Assembly (NCBI GenBank): GCA_046727955.1
Contig: JBKPDO010000010.1
Coordinates: 29,016 to 93,015, forward strand
Origin: DASVXQ01 sp046727955
GTDB lineage: Bacteria > Actinomycetota > CALGFH01
Direction of reading: 5' to 3'
Length of the DNA stretch: 64,000 nucleotides
Position 1 is the first letter of the stretch, and each line of letters opens with the position of its first letter. The translations under genes were made by a program, and so were the position numbers. Below the pieces are notes generated by a model. That model was not told the origin of the DNA, ran no database searches, and saw only the letters and a program-made list of their open reading frames with translations. This document shows positions 8,567-17,638 of the stretch, one piece after another.

Positions 8567-11500
8567 TCAACGAGCGTTGAAGTACTTCGCCTCGGGATGA
8601 TGGACGATGATCGCCGAGGTGGACTGCTCTGGGTGAAGCTGGTACTCCTCGGACAGCTCGACGCCGATCCGCCCCGGCTCGAGCAGCTCGAAGATCTTTT
8701 CCTGTTGCTCGAGGTCCGGGCAAGCCGGGTAGCCGAACGAATAGCGTGCTCCCCGATAGCCCTGGTCGAACAGCTCCTCCAGGTCACCGGCGTCGTCGCC
8801 CGCGATGCCCAGCTCCTCACGGATGCGCTTGTGCCAGTACTCGGCGAGCGCCTCGGCCATCTCGACCGTGACCCCGTGCAGCTCAAGGTACTCCCGATAG
8901 CGGTTGGCCGCGAACAGCCGAGCAGTGGCCTCCGATGCCTCCACACCCATCGTGACGACGTGGAAGGCCACCACGTCCAGTTCCCCGGACTCCACCGGAC
9001 GGAAGAAGTCGGCGATGCACAGGCGCCGGTCGCGTCGCTGGCGCGGGAAGGAGAAGCGCAGCCACTCCGAGCCGTCCCCACGCCAGACGATCAGGTCGTT
9101 CCCCTCGGCGTTGCAGGAGAAATAGCCGTAGACCACGGCCGGCCGCAGCACCTGCTCGGCGATGGCCTGGTCGAGCAGGGCGCGCAGGCGTGGCCTCGCC
9201 TCCGTCTCCAGCAGCCGCCGCCAGCCCTCCTTGCCACCGGATGGGCGCAGCTGCCACTGGCCGCGGAACAGGGCGGACTCGTTCAGGTAGGCGGCGATCT
9301 CGCGCACCGGGATGCCCTTGACGATGCGCGACTCACCGGTGAACGGCGGTGCCGGCACCGGCACGTCGACGCGCACGTCCGAGCGCGCCACCTCGTCGGT
9401 CCCGGGTGGAGCCGGTGACGGCCCGCGCGCCGGGGTCCTGGGCACGCGTGGGGCCCGAGGAGCCTCCTTGTCCGGCCTGACGCCCTTCTCGCGCTCCTCG
9501 CGGAGCTGATCCATCACGTGCAGGCCCGCGAAGGCATCGCGGCAGTAGAAGACCCGCCCCTTGTAGACCTGGCGCAGGTCGCCCTCCACGTAGGTCCGGT
9601 TCAGGGCCGCGCCCCCCAGCAGCACCGGGTAGCGCGCCAGACCGCGGGCGTTGAGCTCCTCCAGGTTCTCGCGCATCACCACGGTCGATTTGACCAGCAG
9701 ACCCGACATGCCGATGGCGTCGGCCTCGATCTCCTCGGCCATGTCGATGATCGCCGAGATCGGCTGCTTGATGCCCAGGTTGTGAACTATGTAGCCATTG
9801 TTCGTCAGGATGATGTCCACCAGGTTCTTACCGATGTCGTGTACGTCACCCTTGACAGTCGCGAGCACGACCCTGCCCTTGCCGCCCTGGTCCGCCCGCT
9901 CCATGTGCGGTTCCAGCAGCGCCACCGACGCCTTCATCACCTCCGCCGACTGCAGCACGAAGGGAAGCTGCATCTCGCCGGAGCCGAACAGGTCGCCGAC
10001 CGTCTTCATGCCCGCGAGCAGCACTTCGTTGATGATCGCCAGCGGCTGCCGGGTACGCATCGCCTCGCGGAGGTCCTCCTCCAGGCCCTCGCGGACGCCA
10101 TCGATGATGCGGCGCTCGAGGCGCTGGTCCACCGGCAGCCCCGCGAGATCCTCGGCGCTGGCCGAGCGGGTCGCCTGCTTGCCCTCGAACAGCGCCATGA
10201 ACCGCTGCAGCGGGTCGTACCCTTCCCGCCGCCAGTCGTAGATCAGGTCGAGGGCGACCTGGCGCGGCTCTTCCTCGATGCGGTGCATCGGCAGGATCTT
10301 GGCCGGCGACACGATCGCGGCGTCGAGCCCGGCCTCACGGGCCTCGTGCAGGAACACCGAGTTGAGCACCTGCCGTGCCGCGGGCGAGAGGCCGAACGAC
10401 ACGTTCGACACGCCCAGGATCGTCCGCACCCCTGGCAGCTCCGCCCTGATCCGCCGGATCGCCTCCAGGGTGGCGATGGCGTCGCCGCGCAGGTCCTCCT
10501 GCCCCGAGCCGAGCGGGAAGGTGAGGGCGTCGAACAGCAGGTCCTCTGGGCTCAGCCCGTATTTCCCGGTGGCGAGGTCGTGGATGCGGTGGGCGATCCG
10601 CAGCTTCCAGTCGACGTCGCGCGCCTGCCCCTCCTCGTCGATCAGCAGGGCAACCACCGCGGCGCCGAACTCGCGGGCGAGCGGGCACACGGTGGCCATG
10701 CGGCCCTCGCCGTCCTCGAGGTTGATCGAGTTGATGATGGCGCGGCCGCCGAGCCGCTTGAGCCCGGCCTCGATCACGTCGGCCTGGGTCGAGTCGAGCA
10801 CGATCGGCCCGGTCGACTGCTGCGCCAGCCGCTGGACCAGCGCGTCCATGTCCGGCACCCCGTCGCGGCCGACGTAGTCGACACACACGTCCAGCACGTG
10901 CGCGCCCTCGCGGATCTGCTCCTTGGCGATGCCGACCAGGCCCTCGAGATCGCCGGCGAGCATCAGGTCGCGGAACCTGCGCGAGCCGTTGGCGTTGCAG
11001 CGCTCGCCCACGGTCAGGTAGGTGGTCTCCTGGTCGAGCGGCACCGACTGGTACAGGCTGGCGACCGCCGGCTCGTGGACCGGCCGGCGGTGCGCGGGCT
11101 GGCGGCCCCCGACCGCGTCGACGAGCTGGCGGATGTGGTCTGGCGTGGTGCCGCAGCAGCCGCCCACCAGGTTGACGCCGAACTCCGCGACGAAGCGGTC
11201 GTGCGCCTGGGCGAGCTGCGACGGCGTCAGCGGGTAGTGCGGCCGGCCGTCGCGCAGCTCGGGCAGGCCGGCGTTCGGCAGGCACGACAGCCGCGCGCGC
11301 GCGTGCTGCGAGAGGTAGCGCAGGTGCTCACCCATCTCGGCCGGGCCGGTGGCGCAGTTCATGCCGATGACGTCGGCGCCCAGCGGCTCGATCGCGGTGA
11401 GGGCGGCGGCGATGTCCGAGCCCAGCAGCATCTGGCCGGTCGTCTCGACTGTGACTTGCACGATCAGCGGGACGTGGCGCCCGGCCCGCCGCATCCCCGC

Positions 11501-12022
11501 GAACGCCCCGGCGACGGCGGCCTTGAGCTGCAGCAGATCCTGGCAGGTCTCGACGATCAGCACGTCGGCGCCGCCCTCGAGCAGGCCGAGCCCCTGGTCG
11601 GAGTAGGTGGCGCGCAGGACGTCGAAGGTGGTGTGGCCGAGCGTCGGCAGCTTCGTGCCCGGCCCCATGGAGCCGGCCACCCAGCGCGGGCGCCTGTCCG
11701 ACTGGAAATCGTCGGCCACCTCGCGAGCCAGGCGGGCGGCGACCCGGTTCAGCTCGACCACGCGGTCGGCGATGCCGTACTCGCCGAGCACGATCGCGCT
11801 CGCGCCGAAGGAGTTGGTCTCGACGGCGTCCGCGCCAGCCTCCAGGTAAGCGGCGTGGATGTCACGCACCACGTCAGGCCGGCTGACGCAGAGGATCTCG
11901 CTGCAGCCCTCCTTGCCCTGGTAATCGTCCAGGGTGAGATCCGCCGCCTGCAGCATGGTGCCCATGGCCCCGTCGAAGACGAGGACACGCTCCTGGAGCG
12001 CGGACAGAAAGTCACGGTCCAT
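8567..12022 (-). CDS. metH: Cobalamin-dependent methionine synthase
   Basis: Moves a methyl group from methyltetrahydrofolate to homocysteine through methylcobalamin. The 1151-residue protein has all four modules: the homocysteine domain (VFDGAMGTMLQAA; zinc site in GMNCATGP and GGCCGTTPDHI), the pterin domain (NVGERCNANGSRRFRD-like TVGERCNANGS, then VLDSTQ), the cobalamin domain (KGDVHDIGKNLV with the axial His), and the C-terminal AdoMet activation domain (RYSFGYPACPDLEQQ). ATG 12022 starts MDRDFLSALQERV, the usual start region. No B12 or SAM riboswitch was found in the 160 bases before it. It is divergent from the CPBP gene. Confidence 0.96.
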   Translation of the reverse strand: MDRDFLSALQERVLVFDGAMGTMLQAADLTLDDYQGKEGCSEILCVSRPDVVRDIHAAYLEAGADAVETNSFGASAIVLGEYGIADRVVELNRVAARLAREVADDFQSDRRPRWVAGSMGPGTKLPTLGHTTFDVLRATYSDQGLGLLEGGADVLIVETCQDLLQLKAAVAGAFAGMRRAGRHVPLIVQVTVETTGQMLLGSDIAAALTAIEPLGADVIGMNCATGPAEMGEHLRYLSQHARARLSCLPNAGLPELRDGRPHYPLTPSQLAQAHDRFVAEFGVNLVGGCCGTTPDHIRQLVDAVGGRQPAHRRPVHEPAVASLYQSVPLDQETTYLTVGERCNANGSRRFRDLMLAGDLEGLVGIAKEQIREGAHVLDVCVDYVGRDGVPDMDALVQRLAQQSTGPIVLDSTQADVIEAGLKRLGGRAIINSINLEDGEGRMATVCPLAREFGAAVVALLIDEEGQARDVDWKLRIAHRIHDLATGKYGLSPEDLLFDALTFPLGSGQEDLRGDAIATLEAIRRIRAELPGVRTILGVSNVSFGLSPAARQVLNSVFLHEAREAGLDAAIVSPAKILPMHRIEEEPRQVALDLIYDWRREGYDPLQRFMALFEGKQATRSASAEDLAGLPVDQRLERRIIDGVREGLEEDLREAMRTRQPLAIINEVLLAGMKTVGDLFGSGEMQLPFVLQSAEVMKASVALLEPHMERADQGGKGRVVLATVKGDVHDIGKNLVDIILTNNGYIVHNLGIKQPISAIIDMAEEIEADAIGMSGLLVKSTVVMRENLEELNARGLARYPVLLGGAALNRTYVEGDLRQVYKGRVFYCRDAFAGLHVMDQLREEREKGVRPDKEAPRAPRVPRTPARGPSPAPPGTDEVARSDVRVDVPVPAPPFTGESRIVKGIPVREIAAYLNESALFRGQWQLRPSGGKEGWRRLLETEARPRLRALLDQAIAEQVLRPAVVYGYFSCNAEGNDLIVWRGDGSEWLRFSFPRQRRDRRLCIADFFRPVESGELDVVAFHVVTMGVEASEATARLFAANRYREYLELHGVTVEMAEALAEYWHKRIREELGIAGDDAGDLEELFDQGYRGARYSFGYPACPDLEQQEKIFELLEPGRIGVELSEEYQLHPEQSTSAIIVHHPEAKYFNAR

Positions 12023-12067
12023 GCCAGCAAGCGTAGCCGATCCACGCGGTGCGCCGCGTCCGTTGTC

Positions 12068-12092
12068 CACAGGGGGGTGCGACCACCCCCGT
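12068..12092. other. Hairpin in the metH upstream region
   Basis: GGGGGTG-GTCG-CACCCCC (read on the minus strand) in the leader between metH and the divergent CPBP gene. It could be an upstream stop or a leader structure; there is no T-run and no recognised riboswitch core. Confidence 0.3.
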
Positions 12093-12181
12093 TGCACTGG
12101 GTGCAGGTACGTCTGGCACGGGGCGCACGGTCACCGGCCTGGCCGGGTGTAGGGCACCGGCCTAGAGTGCGGGATAGGCCG

Positions 12182-12976
12182 ATGCGCGACGTCTCCAAGC
12201 CTGTGCCCCGATCCGGTGCCGACCTCGGCGCCCCGAGCAGGGCGCCCACCGGCCCGGAGCTACCGCCGCGCCGGGTGCTGCGTGACGAGGTGCTGCTGGT
12301 CCTTGGCCTCTCGCTGGCCGCTTCGGCCGCCTACGCGCTGGTGGACCTGCTGTCGGCGCCGCTCCGGGGCGTGGCGGCCCCGCTCTACGCCAATGTCGGC
12401 CTCGTCTACCAGCTTCTCGACGTGGCGACCTCACTCGTCCCGGTGCTGCTCGCGCTCCATTTCCTGAGGCGCTCGGGTGAGTCGGCCACAAGCATCGGGC
12501 TGGACGGGCGGCGGCCGCTCGCGGACGCCGCCTGGGGCACCGCCCTGGCCGCGGTGGTTGGCGTGGTCGGGCTCGGCATCTACGTCGGCGCGGTGGAGCT
12601 GGGCGTCAACCGGTCGGTGGTGCCGGTGCCGCCGCTCGGGCACTGGTGGACGATCCCGGTGCTGCTGCTCGGCGCCGCGCGCAGCGGCCTGCTCGAAGAG
12701 GTGATCGTCTGCGGCTACCTGCTGCGGCGGCTCGACCAGCTCGGCTGGTCCCGCGGACGTGCCCTGTGGGCGAGCGCGCTGCTCCGCGGCGCGTACCACC
12801 TCTACCAGGGCTACGGGGGCTTCGCCGGCAATCTCGCCCTCGGTCTCTTCTTCGGCCGGGTCTACCAGCGTCGCGGCCGAACCACCCCGCTGGTGATCGC
12901 CCACTTCCTGATCGACGCGGTCGCGGGCCTGGGCTACCTCGCCCTGCGCGGCAAGGTCTTCTGGCTGCCGCACTGA
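12182..12976 (+). CDS. CPBP-family intramembrane protein
   Basis: 264 residues with six or more hydrophobic segments and the CPBP (Abi/CAAX protease-like) signature region GLLEEVIVCGYLLRRL at about 175-190, followed by LLRGAYHLYQG with the second-motif histidine and by VIAHFLIDAV with the third. The canonical EExxxR motif reads EEVIVCG, so the usual arginine is replaced by cysteine; the catalytic glutamates and histidines remain. Family members include Rce1-like proteases and bacteriocin-immunity proteins. The substrate is unknown. The gene is divergent from metH. Confidence 0.85.
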   Translation: MRDVSKPVPRSGADLGAPSRAPTGPELPPRRVLRDEVLLVLGLSLAASAAYALVDLLSAPLRGVAAPLYANVGLVYQLLDVATSLVPVLLALHFLRRSGESATSIGLDGRRPLADAAWGTALAAVVGVVGLGIYVGAVELGVNRSVVPVPPLGHWWTIPVLLLGAARSGLLEEVIVCGYLLRRLDQLGWSRGRALWASALLRGAYHLYQGYGGFAGNLALGLFFGRVYQRRGRTTPLVIAHFLIDAVAGLGYLALRGKVFWLPH

Positions 12977-13071
12977 AGCGGCTGCCCCGCACCGTCCCGG
13001 TCGGGCATCGCCCGAGTTATCCTCCTCCCGCCACGGGCTGAGGGGCTGGAGGTGAGGTCGCCTGTCCCGAG

Positions 13072-13998
13072 CTATGCGGCTTGCAGGAGCAGCGAGCGAA
13101 CTGGGGGGAGGCCGGCGGCGACCTGGTCCCAGGAGGCGCCTGCGTCCTGGGAGAGGTATACGGAGCCGTCGGCGGTCCCGAAGGCCGCTATGGTCCCGGC
13201 GGCCGCCAGGCAGCCGCTGTCGACGTTGGAGTCGAACCATTCCGGCAGCCCGGCTCTGGACCGCTCCAGCCTCGAGGTGTCGTCCAGCGAGGTCCGGTAG
13301 ACGGCGGCCCTCCTCCCTGACGGTCCGGTCGAGGCGCTGACCAGCACCACGCCGTCGCAGATTCCCACCGCCCGGCAGTAGGCGGCGTGCAGGCCCGAAC
13401 GCTCGAACCTCCAGTGGTCGCCCCCGTCCTCAGTCACGGCGAGCCCGACCGCGGTCGCGGCGACAACCAGGTCCGCGCGGGTCGGATGCGCCAGCACCTG
13501 GTGGACGTCGGCATCCACCTCGATGGTCGGCGTCCAGGTGACGCCTCCGTCCGCCGAACGGGGTATGCCCCCGACGTGGACGTTCACGTGCAGCCTGCCG
13601 GCTCCGTCCTGGGTCAGCGAGCGCACCGCGGGCGGCCCGCCCCACGGCGTGTGCCAGGTGCTGCGGCCCGGTACCTGCTCGAACGACTCCAGCGGCTCGA
13701 GCGAGCCCTCCTCCAGGCGGAGCAGGCGTGCCTCCTCGGCGCCCACCAGCAGCCCGAACGAGCTCGGCAGCAGGCAGGTCAGCTCGAAGGGCCCTGCACC
13801 CGCGACCTCGCTCCAGGGCCCGCCGGCCTCGTGGCACAGCACCGACTCGCCGTCCGCCACCGCCCACAGCATCCCGCCCTCCCGGGCGAGCGCCAGCACC
13901 TCGCGGTCGGCGAGAGCACCGCCCTCGAGCTGCGCCGGCGACCCGGCATCCTCCACCTCGTAGAGTCCCTTTGTCGTCCCCACAATGATCCCGGTCAT
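13072..13998 (-). CDS. BNR-repeat beta-propeller protein
   Basis: 308 residues with no signal peptide. Asp-box (BNR) motifs recur: RSADGGVTWTP at about 155, VTEDGGDHWRF at about 205, and LSQDAGASWDQ at about 285, each with the Ser/Thr-x-Asp-x-Gly-x-x-Trp core. The intervening strands fit a sialidase/sortilin-like beta-propeller. Catalytic residues of sialidases are not evident, so it is more likely a binding or photosystem-assembly-like propeller than a glycosidase. Function unknown. Confidence 0.8.
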   Translation of the reverse strand: MTGIIVGTTKGLYEVEDAGSPAQLEGGALADREVLALAREGGMLWAVADGESVLCHEAGGPWSEVAGAGPFELTCLLPSSFGLLVGAEEARLLRLEEGSLEPLESFEQVPGRSTWHTPWGGPPAVRSLTQDGAGRLHVNVHVGGIPRSADGGVTWTPTIEVDADVHQVLAHPTRADLVVAATAVGLAVTEDGGDHWRFERSGLHAAYCRAVGICDGVVLVSASTGPSGRRAAVYRTSLDDTSRLERSRAGLPEWFDSNVDSGCLAAAGTIAAFGTADGSVYLSQDAGASWDQVAAGLPPVRSLLLQAA

Positions 13999-14164
13999 GG
14001 CACCCCTCTTCCGGCAGGCACGACCCCCTCGATCGTAAGCGCTGGCGGCCTTGGGAAGAACCGCCCGCTTCAGCGGAAGCTCGGAGTCTCGCCGAGGCCG
14101 GCGCGGGCGATCATGGTGACGATCACGCCGACGAAGCGGCGGCCTTGGGCATCGCGGGCTCCCT

Positions 14165-15787
14165 TCAATCGAGGCGGGCGCGGGCGCGCCAGCGGGCGGC
14201 TCGCAGATCGCGGCGGATCTGCTTGACCACGTTGCGGCCGGGTATGCCGGTCACCCCGCCGCCACCGTGCGTCGCCGAGCCGGCCTGGTAGAGGCCGCGG
14301 ACGGGGGTGCGGTAGTCGGCGTAGCCGGCGGCGGGCCGGGTATGGAACAGCTGGCTGGGCGACAGCTCGCCGTGGAAGATGTTCCCGCCGACCAGCCCGT
14401 ACTCGTGCTCCATCTGCCAGGGGCCGATGACCTGGCGGTGCAGGATCGAGCTGGTGAAGCCGGGCGCCACCGCCTCCAGCCGCGCGACCACGCGGTCGGC
14501 GTGCGCCTCCAGCTCCTCGTCCATGGGCTTGCCGGCCCATTCGTGCGGCACCCACTGGGTGAACATCGAGACGATGTGGTGGCCCTCCGGGCACAAGGTG
14601 GGATCGAAGACCGAGGGGATGCAGATGTCCGCGAACGGCTTGGCCGAGGGCCGTCCGGCCACCGCGTCCTGGAAGGCGCCCTCGACGTCGTCGAGCGACT
14701 CGGCCAGCACGATCGTGCCGCCGTGCACCTCCGGGTCGAAGCCCGGCTTGGCGGCGAACTCCGGCAACCTGTCCACCGCGAGGTTGACCTTGACCACCCC
14801 GCTCCGGGTCTTCCAGCGCTCGATGTCGCCGACGAACTCGGCCGGCAGCTCGGCGCGGTCGACCAGCTCGAGGAAGGCGACCTTTGGGTGGACGGCCACG
14901 ACCACCAGGTCCGAGCGCAGCTCCTCGCCGCTGGAGAGCGCCACCCCGGTGACGCGGCCACGGTCGGTGGTGATCCGGGCCGCGCGGGCGCCCGTGCGCA
15001 CCTGGGCGCCGAGGGACGCCGCAGCCTCGGCCAGGGCGTGGCTGACGGCGCCCATGCCACCCTCGGCGAAGCCCCAGCCGCCGAGCTTGCCGTCGCCGAC
15101 GTCACCGATGTGGTGGTGGGCCATGACGTAGGCGGTGCCTGGTGCTCGCGGGCCGGCCCAGGTGCCGATCACCCCACTCACGGCCAGCACGCCCTGCAAC
15201 TCCGGCGACTCGAAGAACTCGTCCAGCAGGTCGGCGATGCTCATGGTGAACAGTCGGGTGGCGTCCGCGACGCGGCGCTGGTCCAGGCCGCGCAGGCGCC
15301 ACAGCAGGCGGGCCTGCGCGGCGAGGTCCGCGGCGCGGTGCGAGCCGAGGCGCGGCGGGATCTGGGAGAGCAGCGGGCCGAGCACGCCGGCGAGGTCGTG
15401 CATCCAGGCGTCCCAGCGCTCCATGGCGTCGGCGTCGCGCGACGAGAACCTGACGATCTGCGCGCGGCGGCGCGCGGGGTCGTCGGGCAGTTGAAGGTAG
15501 CCGCCGCCGGCGTGCGGCGCGAAGTACGGGCCCTGCGGGTGGACCTTGTAGCCGTGACGCTCGAGCGCGAGGTCGCGGACCAGTCCGGGCGCCAGCAGGC
15601 TGACCACGTAGGAGAGCGAGGTCACGCGGTAGTCGGGGCCCCATGGCCGCTCGGTGACCGCAGCGCCGCCGACCGCCTCGCGCGCCTCGAGCACCACCGT
15701 GCGCAGGCCCTCCCGCGCGAGGTAGGCCGCCGCGACCAGGCCGTTGTGGCCACCGCCGATGACGATCGCGTCGAAGCTCGAGCCCAT
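14165..15787 (-). CDS. Phytoene-desaturase-like NAD(P)/FAD oxidoreductase
   Basis: 540 residues. An N-terminal dinucleotide-binding motif, IVIGGGHNGLVAAAYLAREG, is followed by VVLEAREAVGGAA, as in the carotenoid desaturase/isomerase and PYROXD2 groups. The C-terminal flavin-binding signature lies in GLYQAGSATHGGGGVTGIPG. There is no crtB or other carotenoid gene nearby, and the PYROXD2-like variants act on unknown substrates, so a pigment role is not supported by context. The gene stands alone on the minus strand. Confidence 0.88.
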   Translation of the reverse strand: MGSSFDAIVIGGGHNGLVAAAYLAREGLRTVVLEAREAVGGAAVTERPWGPDYRVTSLSYVVSLLAPGLVRDLALERHGYKVHPQGPYFAPHAGGGYLQLPDDPARRRAQIVRFSSRDADAMERWDAWMHDLAGVLGPLLSQIPPRLGSHRAADLAAQARLLWRLRGLDQRRVADATRLFTMSIADLLDEFFESPELQGVLAVSGVIGTWAGPRAPGTAYVMAHHHIGDVGDGKLGGWGFAEGGMGAVSHALAEAAASLGAQVRTGARAARITTDRGRVTGVALSSGEELRSDLVVVAVHPKVAFLELVDRAELPAEFVGDIERWKTRSGVVKVNLAVDRLPEFAAKPGFDPEVHGGTIVLAESLDDVEGAFQDAVAGRPSAKPFADICIPSVFDPTLCPEGHHIVSMFTQWVPHEWAGKPMDEELEAHADRVVARLEAVAPGFTSSILHRQVIGPWQMEHEYGLVGGNIFHGELSPSQLFHTRPAAGYADYRTPVRGLYQAGSATHGGGGVTGIPGRNVVKQIRRDLRAARWRARARLD

Positions 15788-15856
15788 AGGTGATAGAGAG
15801 TACGCGGTATCGTGGGCGGGATCAGCAGCGGCGCCGAGGGAGCGGCAGGGCCCTCC

Positions 15857-17269
15857 TCAGTAGCGGTAGCCGGCCTGGACCCGGCCGGCGAGGAGGCGGG
15901 CGCACTCCTGGATCGAGCCCGCGAAGGAAGGATAGATCTGGAACGCCTGCGCGAGCTGGTTCGCGGTGAGCCGGTCGAAGCAGGCGACCGACGCCGGGGC
16001 GATCAGGTCAGAAGCGTAGCCGGCCACCACCGCACCGCCCACGATCGTGCCGGACCCCGGGCGCGCCAGCAGCTTCACGAAGCCGTCCTGCTGGTTGGCC
16101 ATCTTGGCGCGAGAGTTGCTCGACAGCGGTAGCTTCTCGGTCACGACCTCGATGTTGGCCTTGGCCGCGCGCTGCTCCGACAGGCCGACCGTGGCGATCT
16201 GCGGGTCGGTGAAGACGGTCTGGGCCACCGCGTCCCAGCGCAATGGGGCCACCGCCTGGCCGAGCAGGTGCCACATGGCGATGCGGCCCTGCATCGCCGC
16301 CACCGACGCGAGCATCTGCCTGCCGGTCACGTCCCCGGCGGCATAGATGTTCGGCACGGTGGTGCGGCTCACGCCGTCGACCATCACCCCCCCGCTGTCG
16401 GCGTTCACGCGCACACCGACCTCTTCCAGGCCGAGCCCGGAGGTCTGGGGGACCTGGCCGATGGTGAGCAGGACGTGCGTCCCCTCCACCGTGCCGCCGT
16501 CCTCGAGGTGGACCACGCCGTGGTCGCCGCTGCGCTCCACGCTGGCCGCCCTGGAGCTCTTGACCGTCTCCAGGCCGCGCCGCCGGAAGACCTCCTCGAT
16601 GACCATGGCGGCGTCCTCGTCCTCGGAGGGCAGGACGCGGTCCCGGCTCACCACGAAGGTGACCTTGGAGCCAAAGCGGAGGAAGGCGGTGGCGTACTCC
16701 GCTCCGGTGGCGCCCGCTCCGATGACCACCAGGCGCTCGGGGACCTCCTTGAGGTTGTAGACGTCCTTGCTGGACAGGATCACCTCGCCGTCGGTGGGCG
16801 CGGTGTGGAGCCTGCGCGGGGCCGAGCCGGTGGCGATCAGGATCGCGTCGCAGGTCAGCCGCTCGGCCAGGCGGGTGTCGACGCGCACCTCGACCGTGTG
16901 GGGGTCGGCTATGTAGCCCCTGCCCTTCACGACGCGGGCACCCTCGGCGACCACCCGCTTGCGGATGTCCTCGGACTGGGCGTGGGCCAGGTCCCGGACG
17001 CGCTGCATGATGGTGGGCAGGTCGACCTCGTAGGTCGGCACGGAGCGGTTCGGCATCCCCTGGAAGTGGACGCCGAGCGCCGGCGCGGTCTCCAGGATCG
17101 AGAACGCCTGCGCCGAGCTGAGCAGCGTCTTCGACGGCACGCAGTCCCACAGGACGGTGTTGCCCCCGAGCCCCTCGTCGCTGACGATGGTGACGTCCGC
17201 GCCGAGCTCGGCCGCGACCAGCGCGGCCTCGTAGCCGCCCGGCCCACCCCCGATGATCACAATCTTCAT
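15857..17269 (-). CDS. LpdA-like NAD(P)H quinone dehydrogenase
   Basis: 470-residue flavoprotein disulfide reductase relative with GGGPGGYEAA for FAD, GAGATGAEYATAF for NAD(P), and a C-terminal dimer domain. The first redox cysteine is missing: the canonical GGTCLNxxC reads GGNTVLWDC, with Thr38 in place of the first Cys and Cys43 kept. The C-terminal His of the His-Glu dyad is also replaced (QIYPSFAGSIQE). These changes match the mycobacterial LpdA (Rv3303c) type, which reduces quinones and cannot act as a lipoamide dehydrogenase. It is unlikely to be the E3 for the E2 gene at the end of the window. Confidence 0.88.
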   Translation of the reverse strand: MKIVIIGGGPGGYEAALVAAELGADVTIVSDEGLGGNTVLWDCVPSKTLLSSAQAFSILETAPALGVHFQGMPNRSVPTYEVDLPTIMQRVRDLAHAQSEDIRKRVVAEGARVVKGRGYIADPHTVEVRVDTRLAERLTCDAILIATGSAPRRLHTAPTDGEVILSSKDVYNLKEVPERLVVIGAGATGAEYATAFLRFGSKVTFVVSRDRVLPSEDEDAAMVIEEVFRRRGLETVKSSRAASVERSGDHGVVHLEDGGTVEGTHVLLTIGQVPQTSGLGLEEVGVRVNADSGGVMVDGVSRTTVPNIYAAGDVTGRQMLASVAAMQGRIAMWHLLGQAVAPLRWDAVAQTVFTDPQIATVGLSEQRAAKANIEVVTEKLPLSSNSRAKMANQQDGFVKLLARPGSGTIVGGAVVAGYASDLIAPASVACFDRLTANQLAQAFQIYPSFAGSIQECARLLAGRVQAGYRY

Positions 17270-17333
17270 GACCCGATAGTACTCACCTCAGGGGTCCCGC
17301 TCCCATCCGGCGGCGCCAAGCCCTCAATCGGCG

Positions 17334-17501
17334 TCAGGTGATTCTTCGCAGCGTGAGCACCAGCGGGACGAACACCCACAGGGCGAGGCCGAGGCCGATG
17401 AGATTCAGGCGACCCGACCAGCTCGAGCGGATGCCGAAGGCGGCCACGAGGAAGCAGAGGAACGCCGCCAGGTAGATGACGAACTGGAGCGTGTCAGACA
17501 T
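17334..17501 (-). CDS. Small two-helix membrane protein
   Basis: 55 residues starting MSDTLQFVIYLAAFLCFLVA, with a second hydrophobic stretch LIGLGLALWVFVPLVLTL and a short basic tail (RRIT). ATG 17501 is chosen over an in-frame start at 17543 because the protein then begins at its hydrophobic segment. This type of tiny membrane protein is common in actinobacteria beside mutase or quinone genes. Function unknown. Confidence 0.7.
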   Translation of the reverse strand: MSDTLQFVIYLAAFLCFLVAAFGIRSSWSGRLNLIGLGLALWVFVPLVLTLRRIT

Positions 17502-17611
17502 AGAAGGCAGTTCCTTCAGACGGGGGTCGTCGGCGCGACCCATCCAAGACCCGGATGGATAGTTCTTACCGCCTCAAACCATTGAGGAAACGCTCACCGT
17601 CCGCCGCGATC

Positions 17612-17638
17612 GCCCGCTCATCCCGCTCATCCCGCTCA
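17612..17638. repeat. Triple 9-bp tandem repeat after the mutase gene
   Basis: CCCGCTCAT occurs three times in a row, the last ending with CAC and supplying the mutase stop codon on the minus strand. A CCTCAA-ACCA-TTGAGG hairpin lies about 30 bases further on at 17573-17588 and may end the transcript. Confidence 0.6.

Noticed and set aside
9518..12097. A long open frame antisense to metH
   Set aside because: It is a GC-rich shadow of the metH codons; the real plus-strand gene begins at 12182.
12023..12181. Cobalamin or SAM riboswitch upstream of metH
   Set aside because: The 160-base gap has a GC hairpin but no B12 box or S-box core; nothing supports a known class.
15857..17269. Dihydrolipoamide dehydrogenase (E3) for the E2 gene at the window end
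   Set aside because: The first redox Cys and the C-terminal His are both missing, so it cannot use lipoamide.
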